Source: Betaproteobacteria bacterium (lineage in GTDB: Bacteria; Pseudomonadota; Gammaproteobacteria; Burkholderiales; SG8-39). Taken from it: a DNA stretch of 39,159 nucleotides. The stretch covers positions 1 to 39,159 of the forward strand of contig JAJDOG010000080.1 of NCBI GenBank assembly GCA_022340285.1. The letters run 5' to 3'. Made by a program: the position numbers and the translations under genes. This document shows positions 32,258 through 39,159 of this stretch, piece by piece (within the stretch, counting starts at the first letter, position 1; each line of letters starts with the position of its first letter). The notes below the pieces were generated by a model, which worked only from the letters and a program-made list of their open reading frames with translations, did no database searches and was not told where the DNA came from.

Positions 32258-34009
32258 TCAGTACGGCGACGTCCAGCCGAGATGCTTCTTCAGCACGCCC
32301 ATGAGCTCGCCGGTGGTGGCGTCCGCGTCCGATGCCTCGATCATGGCCGGGATGAGACCCCCGATCTCGCCGCCGGCGAAGCGCATGGCAGCGGTGTCGA
32401 GAGCGGCCATTGCGGCCTCCCAACGCTGCGCGTCGCGTCGCGCGCGCAACTCGCGAATCCGCTCGACGGCGATCCGCTCGCTCTCCGGATTGACGCGGAA
32501 CACCTCGATGTCCTGCATCTCGGAGGACTCGTACTTGTTCATGCCGACGAGCACGCGCTCCTTCGTGTCGATCTGGTCGCGCCAGCGCGCGGCGCTCGCC
32601 TCGATCTGGGCGCGCACGTAGTCGTGGCACTCGTGATAACCGCCGCGCGACTCGACCTCGTCGACAATCTTTTCCGCGGCCGCCTCGATCTGATTCGTGA
32701 GGCTCTCCACGTAGTAAGAGCCGCCGAGCGGGTCGGCCACGCGCGTGATGCCCGACTCCTCCTGGATGATCTGCTGGATGCGCAGCGCCATGGTGTGCGC
32801 ATGCTCAGTCGGTATGGCGAGCGCCTCGTCGAACGAGCTGACTTCCATCGCCTGAACGCCGGAGAGCGCGGCGCCGAATGCGTGCAGCGTGGTGCGGATG
32901 AGGTTGTTGAGCGGCTGTTGCGCGGTCAGCACCGAACCGGAGGTGTGGGTGTGGATGCGCACGTGCATGCTCTTCGGATCGCGCGCGCCGAGCTCGTGGC
33001 ACTTGCGTGCCCACAGCCGGCGCAGCGCGCGAATCTTGCAGATCTCCTCGAAGAAATCGTTGGACTGCGAGATCTGGAAACCGAAGCGCGACAGGAACTG
33101 GTCGGCCTTGAGCCCGCTCGCGACGCACGCACGCGCATAGTCGATCCCGGCGGCCACCGAGAAGGCGACTTCCTGCACGGCCGTCGCGCCGGCTTCCTCC
33201 ATGCCGTAGCCGAAGATGTTCACCGTGTTCCAGCGCGGCATCTCGCGGGTGCAGAAGCTCACGAGCTCCGCCGCGAGGGCCATCCCGGCCTTGGGCGGGA
33301 AGCACGTCATGCCCACATAGGCGCTCTGGTAGTACCAGCTCATGGAGTTGCCGCCGAGCTTGGCCCACGGCACGCCGCGTCGGCGTGCGTATGCGAGGTA
33401 GTGCGCGAGCACCGGCAGCACTTCGTAGTAGGAGATGTGGATGACGTTGATCTTGTCGAGCGGTAGCCCATCGAAGAGGCGCGCGTTGTCCTCCAGCGTG
33501 TACACCGCCATGCCGCACTGGCCGACGCGACCCTCCGCCGCGGGATGGTCGGGATCGATGCCCTCGTGCGAGACGAGGTCGTAGACCAGGTTGTAGAACG
33601 TGTTGCCGAAGTACCCGGTCATGCCCTGGCTCTGCAGGTAATCCATGCGTTTCCGCGTGTCCTCCGGCAGGCCGTAGCCGATCACCGGCTGGTTCGCCCA
33701 GCGCATGAACTGGTATTGCGCGGGATAGAGCCCGCGAGTGAAGGGATACATCCCCGGCGCGGAGAGCATTCCGTAGGACTGCTCCGCCACGTCGTGCGGG
33801 AAGTAGACCGGCTTGATCGGCAATCCCGAATCGGTTTGCAGGCGGTAGGCAGCGGGATCGACGCCGAACTTTTGCGCGATGGCGTCGAACTTCGCCCGCC
33901 ATTCCGCCTCGAGCTTGCGGGTCGCCGCGACGAACTCGGCGTTGAACTGCGGGGGCAATTCGGTTTCCGCCGGATCCGGCTTTTTGTCGGGATCGAGCAC
34001 TGCGCTCAT
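32258..34009 (-). CDS. Catalytic subunit of an atypical adenosylcobalamin-dependent acyl-CoA mutase
   Basis: A 583-residue protein of the methylmalonyl-CoA mutase large-subunit family, without a fused B12 domain. Conserved stretches include YPFTRGLYP (88-96), EEAGATAVQE (271-280), SNDFFEEICKIRALRRLWAR, TSGSVLTAQQPLNNLIRT and ADPLGGSYYVE. Compared by eye with methylmalonyl-CoA mutase numbering (constant shift of 25), the His244 position is Gly269 (IFGYGMEEAGA), the Arg207 position is Val232 and the Gln197 position is Ser222. Tyr243 is kept as Tyr268. Loss of the carboxylate-binding Arg argues against methylmalonyl-CoA, and loss of the His also sets it apart from isobutyryl- and 2-hydroxyisobutyryl-CoA mutases. 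It is 12 bases behind the thiolase gene in a four-gene operon. The true substrate is unknown. Confidence 0.88.
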   Translation of the reverse strand: MSAVLDPDKKPDPAETELPPQFNAEFVAATRKLEAEWRAKFDAIAQKFGVDPAAYRLQTDSGLPIKPVYFPHDVAEQSYGMLSAPGMYPFTRGLYPAQYQFMRWANQPVIGYGLPEDTRKRMDYLQSQGMTGYFGNTFYNLVYDLVSHEGIDPDHPAAEGRVGQCGMAVYTLEDNARLFDGLPLDKINVIHISYYEVLPVLAHYLAYARRRGVPWAKLGGNSMSWYYQSAYVGMTCFPPKAGMALAAELVSFCTREMPRWNTVNIFGYGMEEAGATAVQEVAFSVAAGIDYARACVASGLKADQFLSRFGFQISQSNDFFEEICKIRALRRLWARKCHELGARDPKSMHVRIHTHTSGSVLTAQQPLNNLIRTTLHAFGAALSGVQAMEVSSFDEALAIPTEHAHTMALRIQQIIQEESGITRVADPLGGSYYVESLTNQIEAAAEKIVDEVESRGGYHECHDYVRAQIEASAARWRDQIDTKERVLVGMNKYESSEMQDIEVFRVNPESERIAVERIRELRARRDAQRWEAAMAALDTAAMRFAGGEIGGLIPAMIEASDADATTGELMGVLKKHLGWTSPY

Positions 34010-34021
34010 GATCGCGCCTCT

Positions 34022-35212
34022 TCAGTTAGCGAGTTCCAGAACCGCTGCCGTGGCGATGCCGCCCCCGCCGCCGATCGTACAGCAGCCGTAGCGGATCCCC
34101 TTGCGGCGCATCGCGTGCACCATCGTGACGAGCGTCCGGCAGCCGCTGTTGCCCACCGGATGGCCGAGCGCGATGCCGCCGCCGCCAGGATTGACCTTCT
34201 CGAGCCCGATGCCGATTTCCTTCATGGACGAGAGCACCACCGAGGCGAACGCCTCGTTGATCTCCCACCAGCCGATGTCGGCGGGGCGCAGCTTCGCACG
34301 CTCCAGCGCGAGATTCGCGGCCGGGCCCGGGCTCATGCAGATGAGTCGTGGATCCACGCCGACCCGCGCGGTGCTGCGGAAGACCGCAAGCGGTTTCAGC
34401 CCGAGATGGTCGGCCTTGCGGCGCGACATCAGCAGCACTGCCGAGGCGCCGTCGCTCACGCCCGAAGCGTTGCCGGCGGTGACGGTGCCGTCGTGCTGGA
34501 AAGCCGGAGCGAGCGCCGCGAGCTTCTCGGAAGTCGTGCCACGGCGCGGATGCTCGTCGGTGTCGAACCCCGCCTGACCTTTGCGGGTCTTCACCGCGAT
34601 CGGAACGATTTCCGCCTTGAAGTAGCCCTTGTCGGTCGATTCGATCGTGAGCTGCTGGGAGCGCAATGCGTATTCGTCCTGGGCTTCGCGCGAGATCGCG
34701 TACTCCTTGGCGATGCGATCGCCCGACATGCCCATGTTGAACCGGCCGAACCGGTAGGTCGAGGCGCTCCAGGTCGATTCCTCGAACTGGTCGATGATCT
34801 GCGAGTGGCCGCGGCGCGTTCCCCAGCGATGCCCGGTCACGCGGTAGGGCGCTGCACTCATGTTCTCGACACCCGCACCGATCATCACGTCGGCCTCGCC
34901 GCTCAGAATGTCGCGCACCGCGCAGTTGACGGCTTCCAGGGAGGAGCAGCACGCCGCGTTCACCGAGTAGCCGTTCACGGAAAAAGGCAGCTCGGCTTCC
35001 ATCGCGCAGTAGCGCGCGATGTTGAGCGCCTCCGAGCTCTGGTACACCTGGCCCATAGCGACGCCCTCGATGTGCTTCGGGTCGATGCCGGCACGGCGTA
35101 CCGCTTCCCGGATCACGTGCGTGGCCATGTCGTGCGCGGGCACGTCGCGCAAGGCGCCGCCGAAAGTGCCCTGTGCGGTCCGGCAGGCTTCGACGATCAC
35201 GACTTCATTCAT
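34022..35212 (-). CDS. Thiolase family protein (acetyl-CoA acyltransferase)
   Basis: A 396-residue thiolase. The nucleophile Cys88 lies in NAACCSSLEAV. NEAFASV, GGGIALGHPVGNSG (catalytic His) and the second Cys in CCTIGGGGGIATA near the C-terminus are all present, so it should be active. It would cleave a 3-ketoacyl-CoA with CoA, releasing acetyl- or propionyl-CoA, or run in reverse. Its start overlaps the stop of the dehydrogenase gene by one base (TGATG), a sign of coupled translation. With the dehydrogenase upstream it gives the last two steps of a beta-oxidation spiral on a CoA thioester; the mutase downstream could supply or consume the intermediate. Confidence 0.95.
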   Translation of the reverse strand: MNEVVIVEACRTAQGTFGGALRDVPAHDMATHVIREAVRRAGIDPKHIEGVAMGQVYQSSEALNIARYCAMEAELPFSVNGYSVNAACCSSLEAVNCAVRDILSGEADVMIGAGVENMSAAPYRVTGHRWGTRRGHSQIIDQFEESTWSASTYRFGRFNMGMSGDRIAKEYAISREAQDEYALRSQQLTIESTDKGYFKAEIVPIAVKTRKGQAGFDTDEHPRRGTTSEKLAALAPAFQHDGTVTAGNASGVSDGASAVLLMSRRKADHLGLKPLAVFRSTARVGVDPRLICMSPGPAANLALERAKLRPADIGWWEINEAFASVVLSSMKEIGIGLEKVNPGGGGIALGHPVGNSGCRTLVTMVHAMRRKGIRYGCCTIGGGGGIATAAVLELAN

Positions 35213-36141
35213 CACTCGCCCCCTTTCGGCGTCACGCCGAAATAGTCGTACCATCCGCCGCGGCTGCCCGGCTTGAGCGCCGGCGTGCCACGATACCCCT
35301 CGCCGAAGACGCGCTGCGCGATCTCGGGAATGGCCCAGCGCTCGCCGAGCTTCCCGTGCAGGTACTCCTGAGCGTGGTACCAGGAATCGAACGTCGCGGT
35401 CGTGTCGAGCAGTTCGAACACGCCCATCGGCCAGCCGAGCCCGGTTTTCACCATCTCGTCCACCTCGGCGATGCCGCAGATGCCGGCCTCCACCGAGCGC
35501 ATCGCCTCGGCAATGAAGAGATTGATGAAGCGCGTCGTGAAGAAGCCCGGCGCGTCGCTGACGACGACCGGCTTCTTGCGCAGTCGGGACAGGAATTGCA
35601 CGGTCGCGTCCACCACCCATTGCGCCGTCTGCGCTCCCCGTGCGACCTCCACGAGCGGCATGACGTTGGCCGGGTAGAACCAGTGCGTGCCGATCAGCCG
35701 CTCGGGATGCTCGAGGGCACTCGCGATCTCGGCGATCATGATCGACGAGGTGTTCGTCGCGAAGATCGCGTCGCGGGGCGCTGCGGCTTCGGCCTGCGCA
35801 AGCACCGCGTGCTTCGCGCTCACCACTTCCGGCACCGTTTCGAACACCAGCTGCGCGTCCCGCATCCCTTCCGCGAGATCGAGCGTCGGGTGGACGCGCG
35901 CGAGCGCGTCCTCGAGCCCCTGCTCCGTGAGCTTGCCCTTCCTGACCAGGCCGCCGAGGCCGAATGGCCCGCTCCTCAGGAGCGTCATACCGTGCTCGAG
36001 CGATTCGTCGCGTCGCGAGACGAGCCGAACCTCGGCGCCCGGATGCCCGGTAAGGCAGGCCGCGACGATGCCGTGGCCCATCAGGCCGCCACCGCCGATC
36101 ACGGCGATGCGGCGGATGTCGGATGTCTGAACAGCCGTCAT
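35212..36141 (-). CDS. 3-hydroxyacyl-CoA dehydrogenase family protein
   Basis: A 309-residue single-domain-type dehydrogenase. The NAD loop is GGGLMGHG (17-24), catalytic His153 is in GTHWFYPAN and Glu165 in LVEV; NTSS (130-133) is also typical. In SDAPGFFTTRF the Asn usual near position 208 is Thr203, a change at a catalytic-site position. It would oxidise a 3-hydroxyacyl-CoA to the 3-keto thioester for the thiolase. It is the first gene of the mutase operon, 98 bases from the divergent TetR gene. No ribosome-binding site is seen, so translation may be leaderless. Confidence 0.93.
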   Translation of the reverse strand: MTAVQTSDIRRIAVIGGGGLMGHGIVAACLTGHPGAEVRLVSRRDESLEHGMTLLRSGPFGLGGLVRKGKLTEQGLEDALARVHPTLDLAEGMRDAQLVFETVPEVVSAKHAVLAQAEAAAPRDAIFATNTSSIMIAEIASALEHPERLIGTHWFYPANVMPLVEVARGAQTAQWVVDATVQFLSRLRKKPVVVSDAPGFFTTRFINLFIAEAMRSVEAGICGIAEVDEMVKTGLGWPMGVFELLDTTATFDSWYHAQEYLHGKLGERWAIPEIAQRVFGEGYRGTPALKPGSRGGWYDYFGVTPKGGE

Positions 36142-36191
36142 GTGGAGGCAAGCGCCCGAGTGCAGCCCGCATTGTAGGGCAGGGCGAGCGC

Positions 36192-36217
36192 ATTAATCAA
36201 GCGCTTGCTCAATTAAT
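36192..36217. promoter_or_regulatory. Palindromic TetR-type operator between the mutase operon and its regulator
   Basis: Perfect palindrome CAAGCGCTTG (36198-36207) flanked by ATTAAT (36192-36197) and ATTAAT (36212-36217). It lies midway in the 98-base divergent promoter region, and its AT-rich flanks contrast with the GC-rich neighbourhood. The position suits control of both directions by the TetR protein encoded at 36240. Confidence 0.7.
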
Positions 36218-36239
36218 CCGGGCACCCTACCATGTCGGC

Positions 36240-36896
36240 ATGGCCCGACCCGAAGACCCGGCGCGGCGCCGCGGGCTCGTCGCCGCGGCGGCGGGCCTGT
36301 TCCGCCGCTACGGCTACGAGCGCACCACCGCACGCGAGATCGCGCGTGCGTTCGGCGTGCAATCGGGGAGCATCTTCTACCACTTCGAGAACAAGGAAGC
36401 GCTGCTCGTGGCCGTGATGCTGGAGGGCATGCGCCAGTTCGTCGCGGCGGCGCGCGGGCCGCTCGCCGACGCGCATTCGCCGCTCGAGCGGCTACGGGCG
36501 CTCTTCTATGGACACCTTACCGCGCTGCACGGCGGCGGCGACGAGCAGGCGGTGGTGATCCAGGAATGGCGGAGCCTCTCGGCGCGGCCCCGCAAGAAGG
36601 TGGTCGCGGTGCGCGACGCGGTGGAGGCAATGTGGCGCGAGGTGCTGGACGAGGCCGCCGCGGCAGGGCTCGTATCGGGGGATCTGCGGCTGCTGCGACT
36701 CGCGATGCTCGGCGCGCTCAACTGGACGCTGCAGTGGTACCAGCCCGACGGCCCGCTCGGCGTGCGCGAGCTTGCGGACGGCCTGCTCGCGGTGTTCGTG
36801 CCGGCGGCCGGCCGCCGCGCGGGGCGACCGGAACGCCGCGTGCGTCAGCGCCGCGCTCTCGCGCTCACTCGGGGTACGAGTTCAGCGCGTACATGA
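36240..36896 (+). CDS. TetR/AcrR family transcriptional regulator of the mutase operon
   Basis: A 218-residue regulator starting at ATG 36240; the frame is open further upstream but an earlier start would run through the operator. The helix-turn-helix at residues 10-55 (GLFRRYGYERTTAREIARAF, then GSIFYHFENKEALL) is clear. The C-terminal domain carries DEQAVVIQEWR and NWTLQWYQPDG, resembling TetR regulators of fatty-acid and acyl-CoA metabolism. It probably represses the divergent dehydrogenase-thiolase-mutase operon and itself, with an acyl-CoA or free acid as inducer. It overlaps the convergent binding-protein gene by 32 bases, where its basic tail lies. Confidence 0.92.
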   Translation: MARPEDPARRRGLVAAAAGLFRRYGYERTTAREIARAFGVQSGSIFYHFENKEALLVAVMLEGMRQFVAAARGPLADAHSPLERLRALFYGHLTALHGGGDEQAVVIQEWRSLSARPRKKVVAVRDAVEAMWREVLDEAAAAGLVSGDLRLLRLAMLGALNWTLQWYQPDGPLGVRELADGLLAVFVPAAGRRAGRPERRVRQRRALALTRGTSSART

Positions 36897-37713
36897 TCAG
36901 CAGCCCCGGAGTCGGCGTGATGTCCGGCCCGAAGGCGCGCTTGAACACCTCTTCGATCGCCTTGCTCTGATAGATCTGGGAGAGCGCCCGATTCACCGCG
37001 AGGCGAAACGCCGCGTCGCCGTGCGGCAGGACGAGCGCGTAGGGCTCGAAGGCAAGGTCGTCATCGAGCAGCTCGTACTTCGAGGGATCGCCCACCTTCG
37101 CGGCGAGGCCGAGCAGCAGGATCTTGTCGCCGGCGAAGGCGTCGACCGAGCCGGACGTCAGCGCGGTGATGCCCTCGTCGCGATTCTTGACCGGCACGAC
37201 CGTCGTGCTGATGAGCGCCTTCTTGATCGCGCCGTCCAGCGCCTTCTGATTGGTCGTTCCGGTGACGACCGCAATCTTCTTACCGGCGAGCCCCGTGAGC
37301 GAGGTTGCGCCCGTCGCCTTGTTCACGAGAAGCCCGGTCGTATCGACGAACACCGGGCTAGAGAAGTCGACGGTCTCCATGCGTGACAGCGTCGCCGTTG
37401 TGGAGCCGCACTCCATGTCCGCCTTGCCGCTGCGGACCAGATCGAGCCGGTTCTGCGACGTTGCGGGGACCCACTTCACCTGGAGCGACATGTTGAGCTG
37501 CTGCTCGAGGCTCGCCGCGACCCGCTTGCAAAGGTCAACGGTGTAACCGGCGGGCTGCTTGTCCTGGCCGGCGTAGGAGAACGGTAACGCGTCCGTGCGA
37601 TAGGCGATCGCGACCGTCTTCGCGTCGCGAATCTTCTTCAGCGTGTCGGGCGCCTGGGCCTGGACGAGCGCCGGAGCGGCGAGGAAGAGCAGGGCGGCGG
37701 CGAGGCGAAGCAT
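36865..37713 (-). CDS. Amino-acid-type ABC transporter substrate-binding protein (GltI-like)
   Basis: A 282-residue periplasmic binding protein with a signal peptide ending LVQAQA. The mature protein has the class II type fold with AIAYRTDALPFSYAG, GYTVDLCKRVAASLEQQL, MECGSTTATLSRMETVDFSSP and GLAGKKIAVVTGTT. It matches the glutamate/aspartate family and would bind an amino acid or similar acid. GGAGGAA precedes the ATG. No ABC permease or ATPase gene is in the window, so it is an orphan here or serves a transporter encoded elsewhere. Its neighbour at 37765 is 51 bases upstream on the same strand. Confidence 0.92.
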   Translation of the reverse strand: MLRLAAALLFLAAPALVQAQAPDTLKKIRDAKTVAIAYRTDALPFSYAGQDKQPAGYTVDLCKRVAASLEQQLNMSLQVKWVPATSQNRLDLVRSGKADMECGSTTATLSRMETVDFSSPVFVDTTGLLVNKATGATSLTGLAGKKIAVVTGTTNQKALDGAIKKALISTTVVPVKNRDEGITALTSGSVDAFAGDKILLLGLAAKVGDPSKYELLDDDLAFEPYALVLPHGDAAFRLAVNRALSQIYQSKAIEEVFKRAFGPDITPTPGLLIMYALNSYPE

Positions 37714-37764
37714 GAGATTCCTCCGTGAATGTTGAGTTTGAAGAATGACGGCCCGGCGTTACGG

Positions 37765-39159
37765 TCAGCCGCTTGCCGTGTCGGTTGCCTCGAGAAATTC
37801 GCCGAGCCGCACTCTGTCGACCGCGCCGGACTCGGTGACGGGAAGTGCCTCGAGGAAATGCACTTCGCGCGGAAGCTTGAATCCTGCCAGGTGCGGCCGC
37901 AGACGTTCCTGGAGCGTGGCGGCGTCGAGTCGCCCGTTCGGCTGCAACACGCAGCACGCGACCACCCGCTCGCCCCACCTGGCGTCGATACGACCCACGA
38001 CCGCCACCGTGCGCACCTCCGGTGCCGCCGCGACGATCGCCTGCTCGACTTCCAGCGCGTCGACGTTCTCGCCGCCCGATTTGATGCTCGCGCCCAGTCG
38101 CCCGGCGAAATAGAGGCAACCATCCGCGTCGGCGTGCGCGAGATCTCCGGTGCGCAACCAGCCGTCGGCCGTGAGCGCCGCGGCGGTGGCCGCCGGCGCG
38201 TCGTGGTACCCGAGGAAAACGTTCGGGCCCTTCACCCAGATCTCGCCGGCCTCACCGACTCGGGCGTCGGCCCCGTCGGGCCGCACGATCCGCACCCGGT
38301 TGTACCAGACGGGCCAGCCGAGCGAGTTCTCCTTCCACAGCGTCTCGCCCGTGCTTGCCGCGATGGTGACGATGGGGGACGCCTCGGTGAGCCCGTATCC
38401 GAACAGCATCCGATCGAGCCGCAGGCGATACGTCGCCTCGGCGAAGAGCGCGCGATCGTATTGACCCGCCGCGCCGATGACCGTGCGCAGCGAACGCAGG
38501 TCCGCACGCTGGAACGCTTCGCTCTCGAAGAGTTGCCGCATCGCGGTCGGCACCATCATGGTGATCGTGCATTGCTCGCGCGAAATGAGCTGACACACGA
38601 TGTCCGGCCGCCACTGCGGCGCGATCACGACGGTCGCGCCGCGCACCAAAGCGGCGATCGTGAGGATGTGCAAGCCGGCGATGTGGTTGAGCGGCATCCC
38701 CTGGAAGAGCCGGTCGCGCTCGGAGATTCCGGCGTAGGTCATCGCGGCAAGCGTATCGGCAAGGACGTTTCCGTGGCTGAGCAGTGCGCCGAGCGGTTTG
38801 CCCTGGCCCTTGAGCGTATAGAGCAGCAGCACGGGGAGGTCGGGAGACGGGTCCGGAAGCGCGGGCGGCGCCGCGGGCGCCGCCTCGATCAGCGATTCGT
38901 AACGGGACCATTCGGCGCGCGCCGGATCGCCCCGGTACACGACGACCTTTGCGGTGATCTTCTCGACCGCGTGGAGCGTCGCCTGGAGCGCGGCTTCGGT
39001 CGCGACGAGCGTTGCGCCCGAATGCTCGAGCGTCCACGCGAGCTCCTCGGCAGACGAGCGGGGGTTCACCGGGCAAAGCATCGCCCCGACGCGGGCGCAG
39101 GCGAAATAGAGCTCCAGGATCTCGTGCGCGTTGTGGCTCAGAACGGCCACGACGCTACC
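37765..39159 (-). CDS. AMP-binding (acyl-CoA synthetase-like) protein with degenerate catalytic motifs, cut by window end
   Basis: The frame is open to the last base, so the N-terminus lies beyond the window; about 464 residues are visible. The fold is ANL-type: PLNHIAGLHI, FGYGLTEASPI, DGWLRTGDLAHADADG and GRLGASIKSGGENVDALEVE are recognisable. Two catalytic sites are altered. The phosphate loop reads YTLKGQGKPLGA in place of the usual YTSGTTGxPKGA form, and the A10 lysine site reads VTESGAVDR, with Ala where the adenylation Lys is expected. The protein may be inactive in adenylation, may act only on a pre-activated substrate, or may be decaying. It lies 51 bases upstream of the binding-protein gene on the same strand. 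Confidence 0.85.
   Translation of the reverse strand, partial: GSVVAVLSHNAHEILELYFACARVGAMLCPVNPRSSAEELAWTLEHSGATLVATEAALQATLHAVEKITAKVVVYRGDPARAEWSRYESLIEAAPAAPPALPDPSPDLPVLLLYTLKGQGKPLGALLSHGNVLADTLAAMTYAGISERDRLFQGMPLNHIAGLHILTIAALVRGATVVIAPQWRPDIVCQLISREQCTITMMVPTAMRQLFESEAFQRADLRSLRTVIGAAGQYDRALFAEATYRLRLDRMLFGYGLTEASPIVTIAASTGETLWKENSLGWPVWYNRVRIVRPDGADARVGEAGEIWVKGPNVFLGYHDAPAATAAALTADGWLRTGDLAHADADGCLYFAGRLGASIKSGGENVDALEVEQAIVAAAPEVRTVAVVGRIDARWGERVVACCVLQPNGRLDAATLQERLRPHLAGFKLPREVHFLEALPVTESGAVDRVRLGEFLEATDTASG

Noticed and set aside
33545-35245. Plus-strand open frame across mutase and thiolase genes
   Set aside because: Composition is typical of antisense GC-rich frames, and two well-conserved enzymes occupy the other strand.
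1-39159. CRISPR array, tRNA, rRNA, insertion sequence, prophage or integrase
   Set aside because: No regularly spaced repeats, cloverleaf-like RNA, transposase or integrase motifs were found on either strand by reading; no search tool was available.

Overview
The window is GC-rich, densely coded DNA, most likely from a betaproteobacterium of the Burkholderiales type. This rests on gene content (TAXI-type TRAP transport, HupE/UreJ proteins, a DUF1304 protein, many CoA-linked and aromatic-acid catabolic enzymes) and GC-biased codon use; no rRNA or other marker gene confirms it. No tRNA, rRNA, CRISPR array, insertion sequence or phage gene was found. No stretch over 300 bases lacks a gene or gene remnant.

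Region A (1-17.5 kb) is a catabolic and uptake island. It holds a MetE-like zinc protein cut by the window start, an SDR dehydrogenase, an aryl-acid AMP/CoA ligase, an amidohydrolase and a D-2-hydroxyacid dehydrogenase. A TetR regulator follows, divergent from a tight four-gene operon: M24 pita-bread protein, glutathione transferase, ThDP enzyme and CocE/NonD-type hydrolase. Next come a fused TRAP permease divergent from a secreted TAXI binding protein, a second MetE-like protein, and a membrane-anchored TAXI protein. The likely theme is import of an organic acid, activation as an aryl adenylate or thioester, and thiol-dependent processing. Several enzymes carry substitutions at catalytic or metal positions, so their chemistry may not be the textbook one.

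Region B (17.5-31.8 kb) is mostly housekeeping and envelope genes. It has a DUF427 protein, a secreted hypothetical protein, a helical protein beside an ABC1/UbiB kinase-like protein, a Crp/Fnr regulator, a small stress membrane protein and a secreted DUF3604 protein. Two side-by-side gene remnants (a deleted outer-membrane protein and the tail of a BASS-like transporter) lie next to a patatin-like lipase with a membrane insert. Then come a membrane-anchored parvulin with three consecutive HupE/UreJ-like proteins, a luciferase-like monooxygenase, a small hypothetical protein and a DUF1304 membrane protein.

Region C (31.8-39.2 kb) contains a compact minus-strand operon: 3-hydroxyacyl-CoA dehydrogenase, thiolase, a B12-dependent acyl-CoA mutase catalytic subunit and a separate B12-binding subunit. 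A divergent TetR regulator faces it across a palindromic operator. By eye, the mutase lacks the Arg and His that define methylmalonyl-CoA mutase chemistry, which makes this the strongest candidate for an undescribed pathway. An orphan amino-acid-type binding protein and a degenerate AMP-binding enzyme, cut by the window end, finish the window.

A structured dispersed repeat occurs twice, 17 kb apart, each time between convergent genes; one of its stems shows compensatory base changes.
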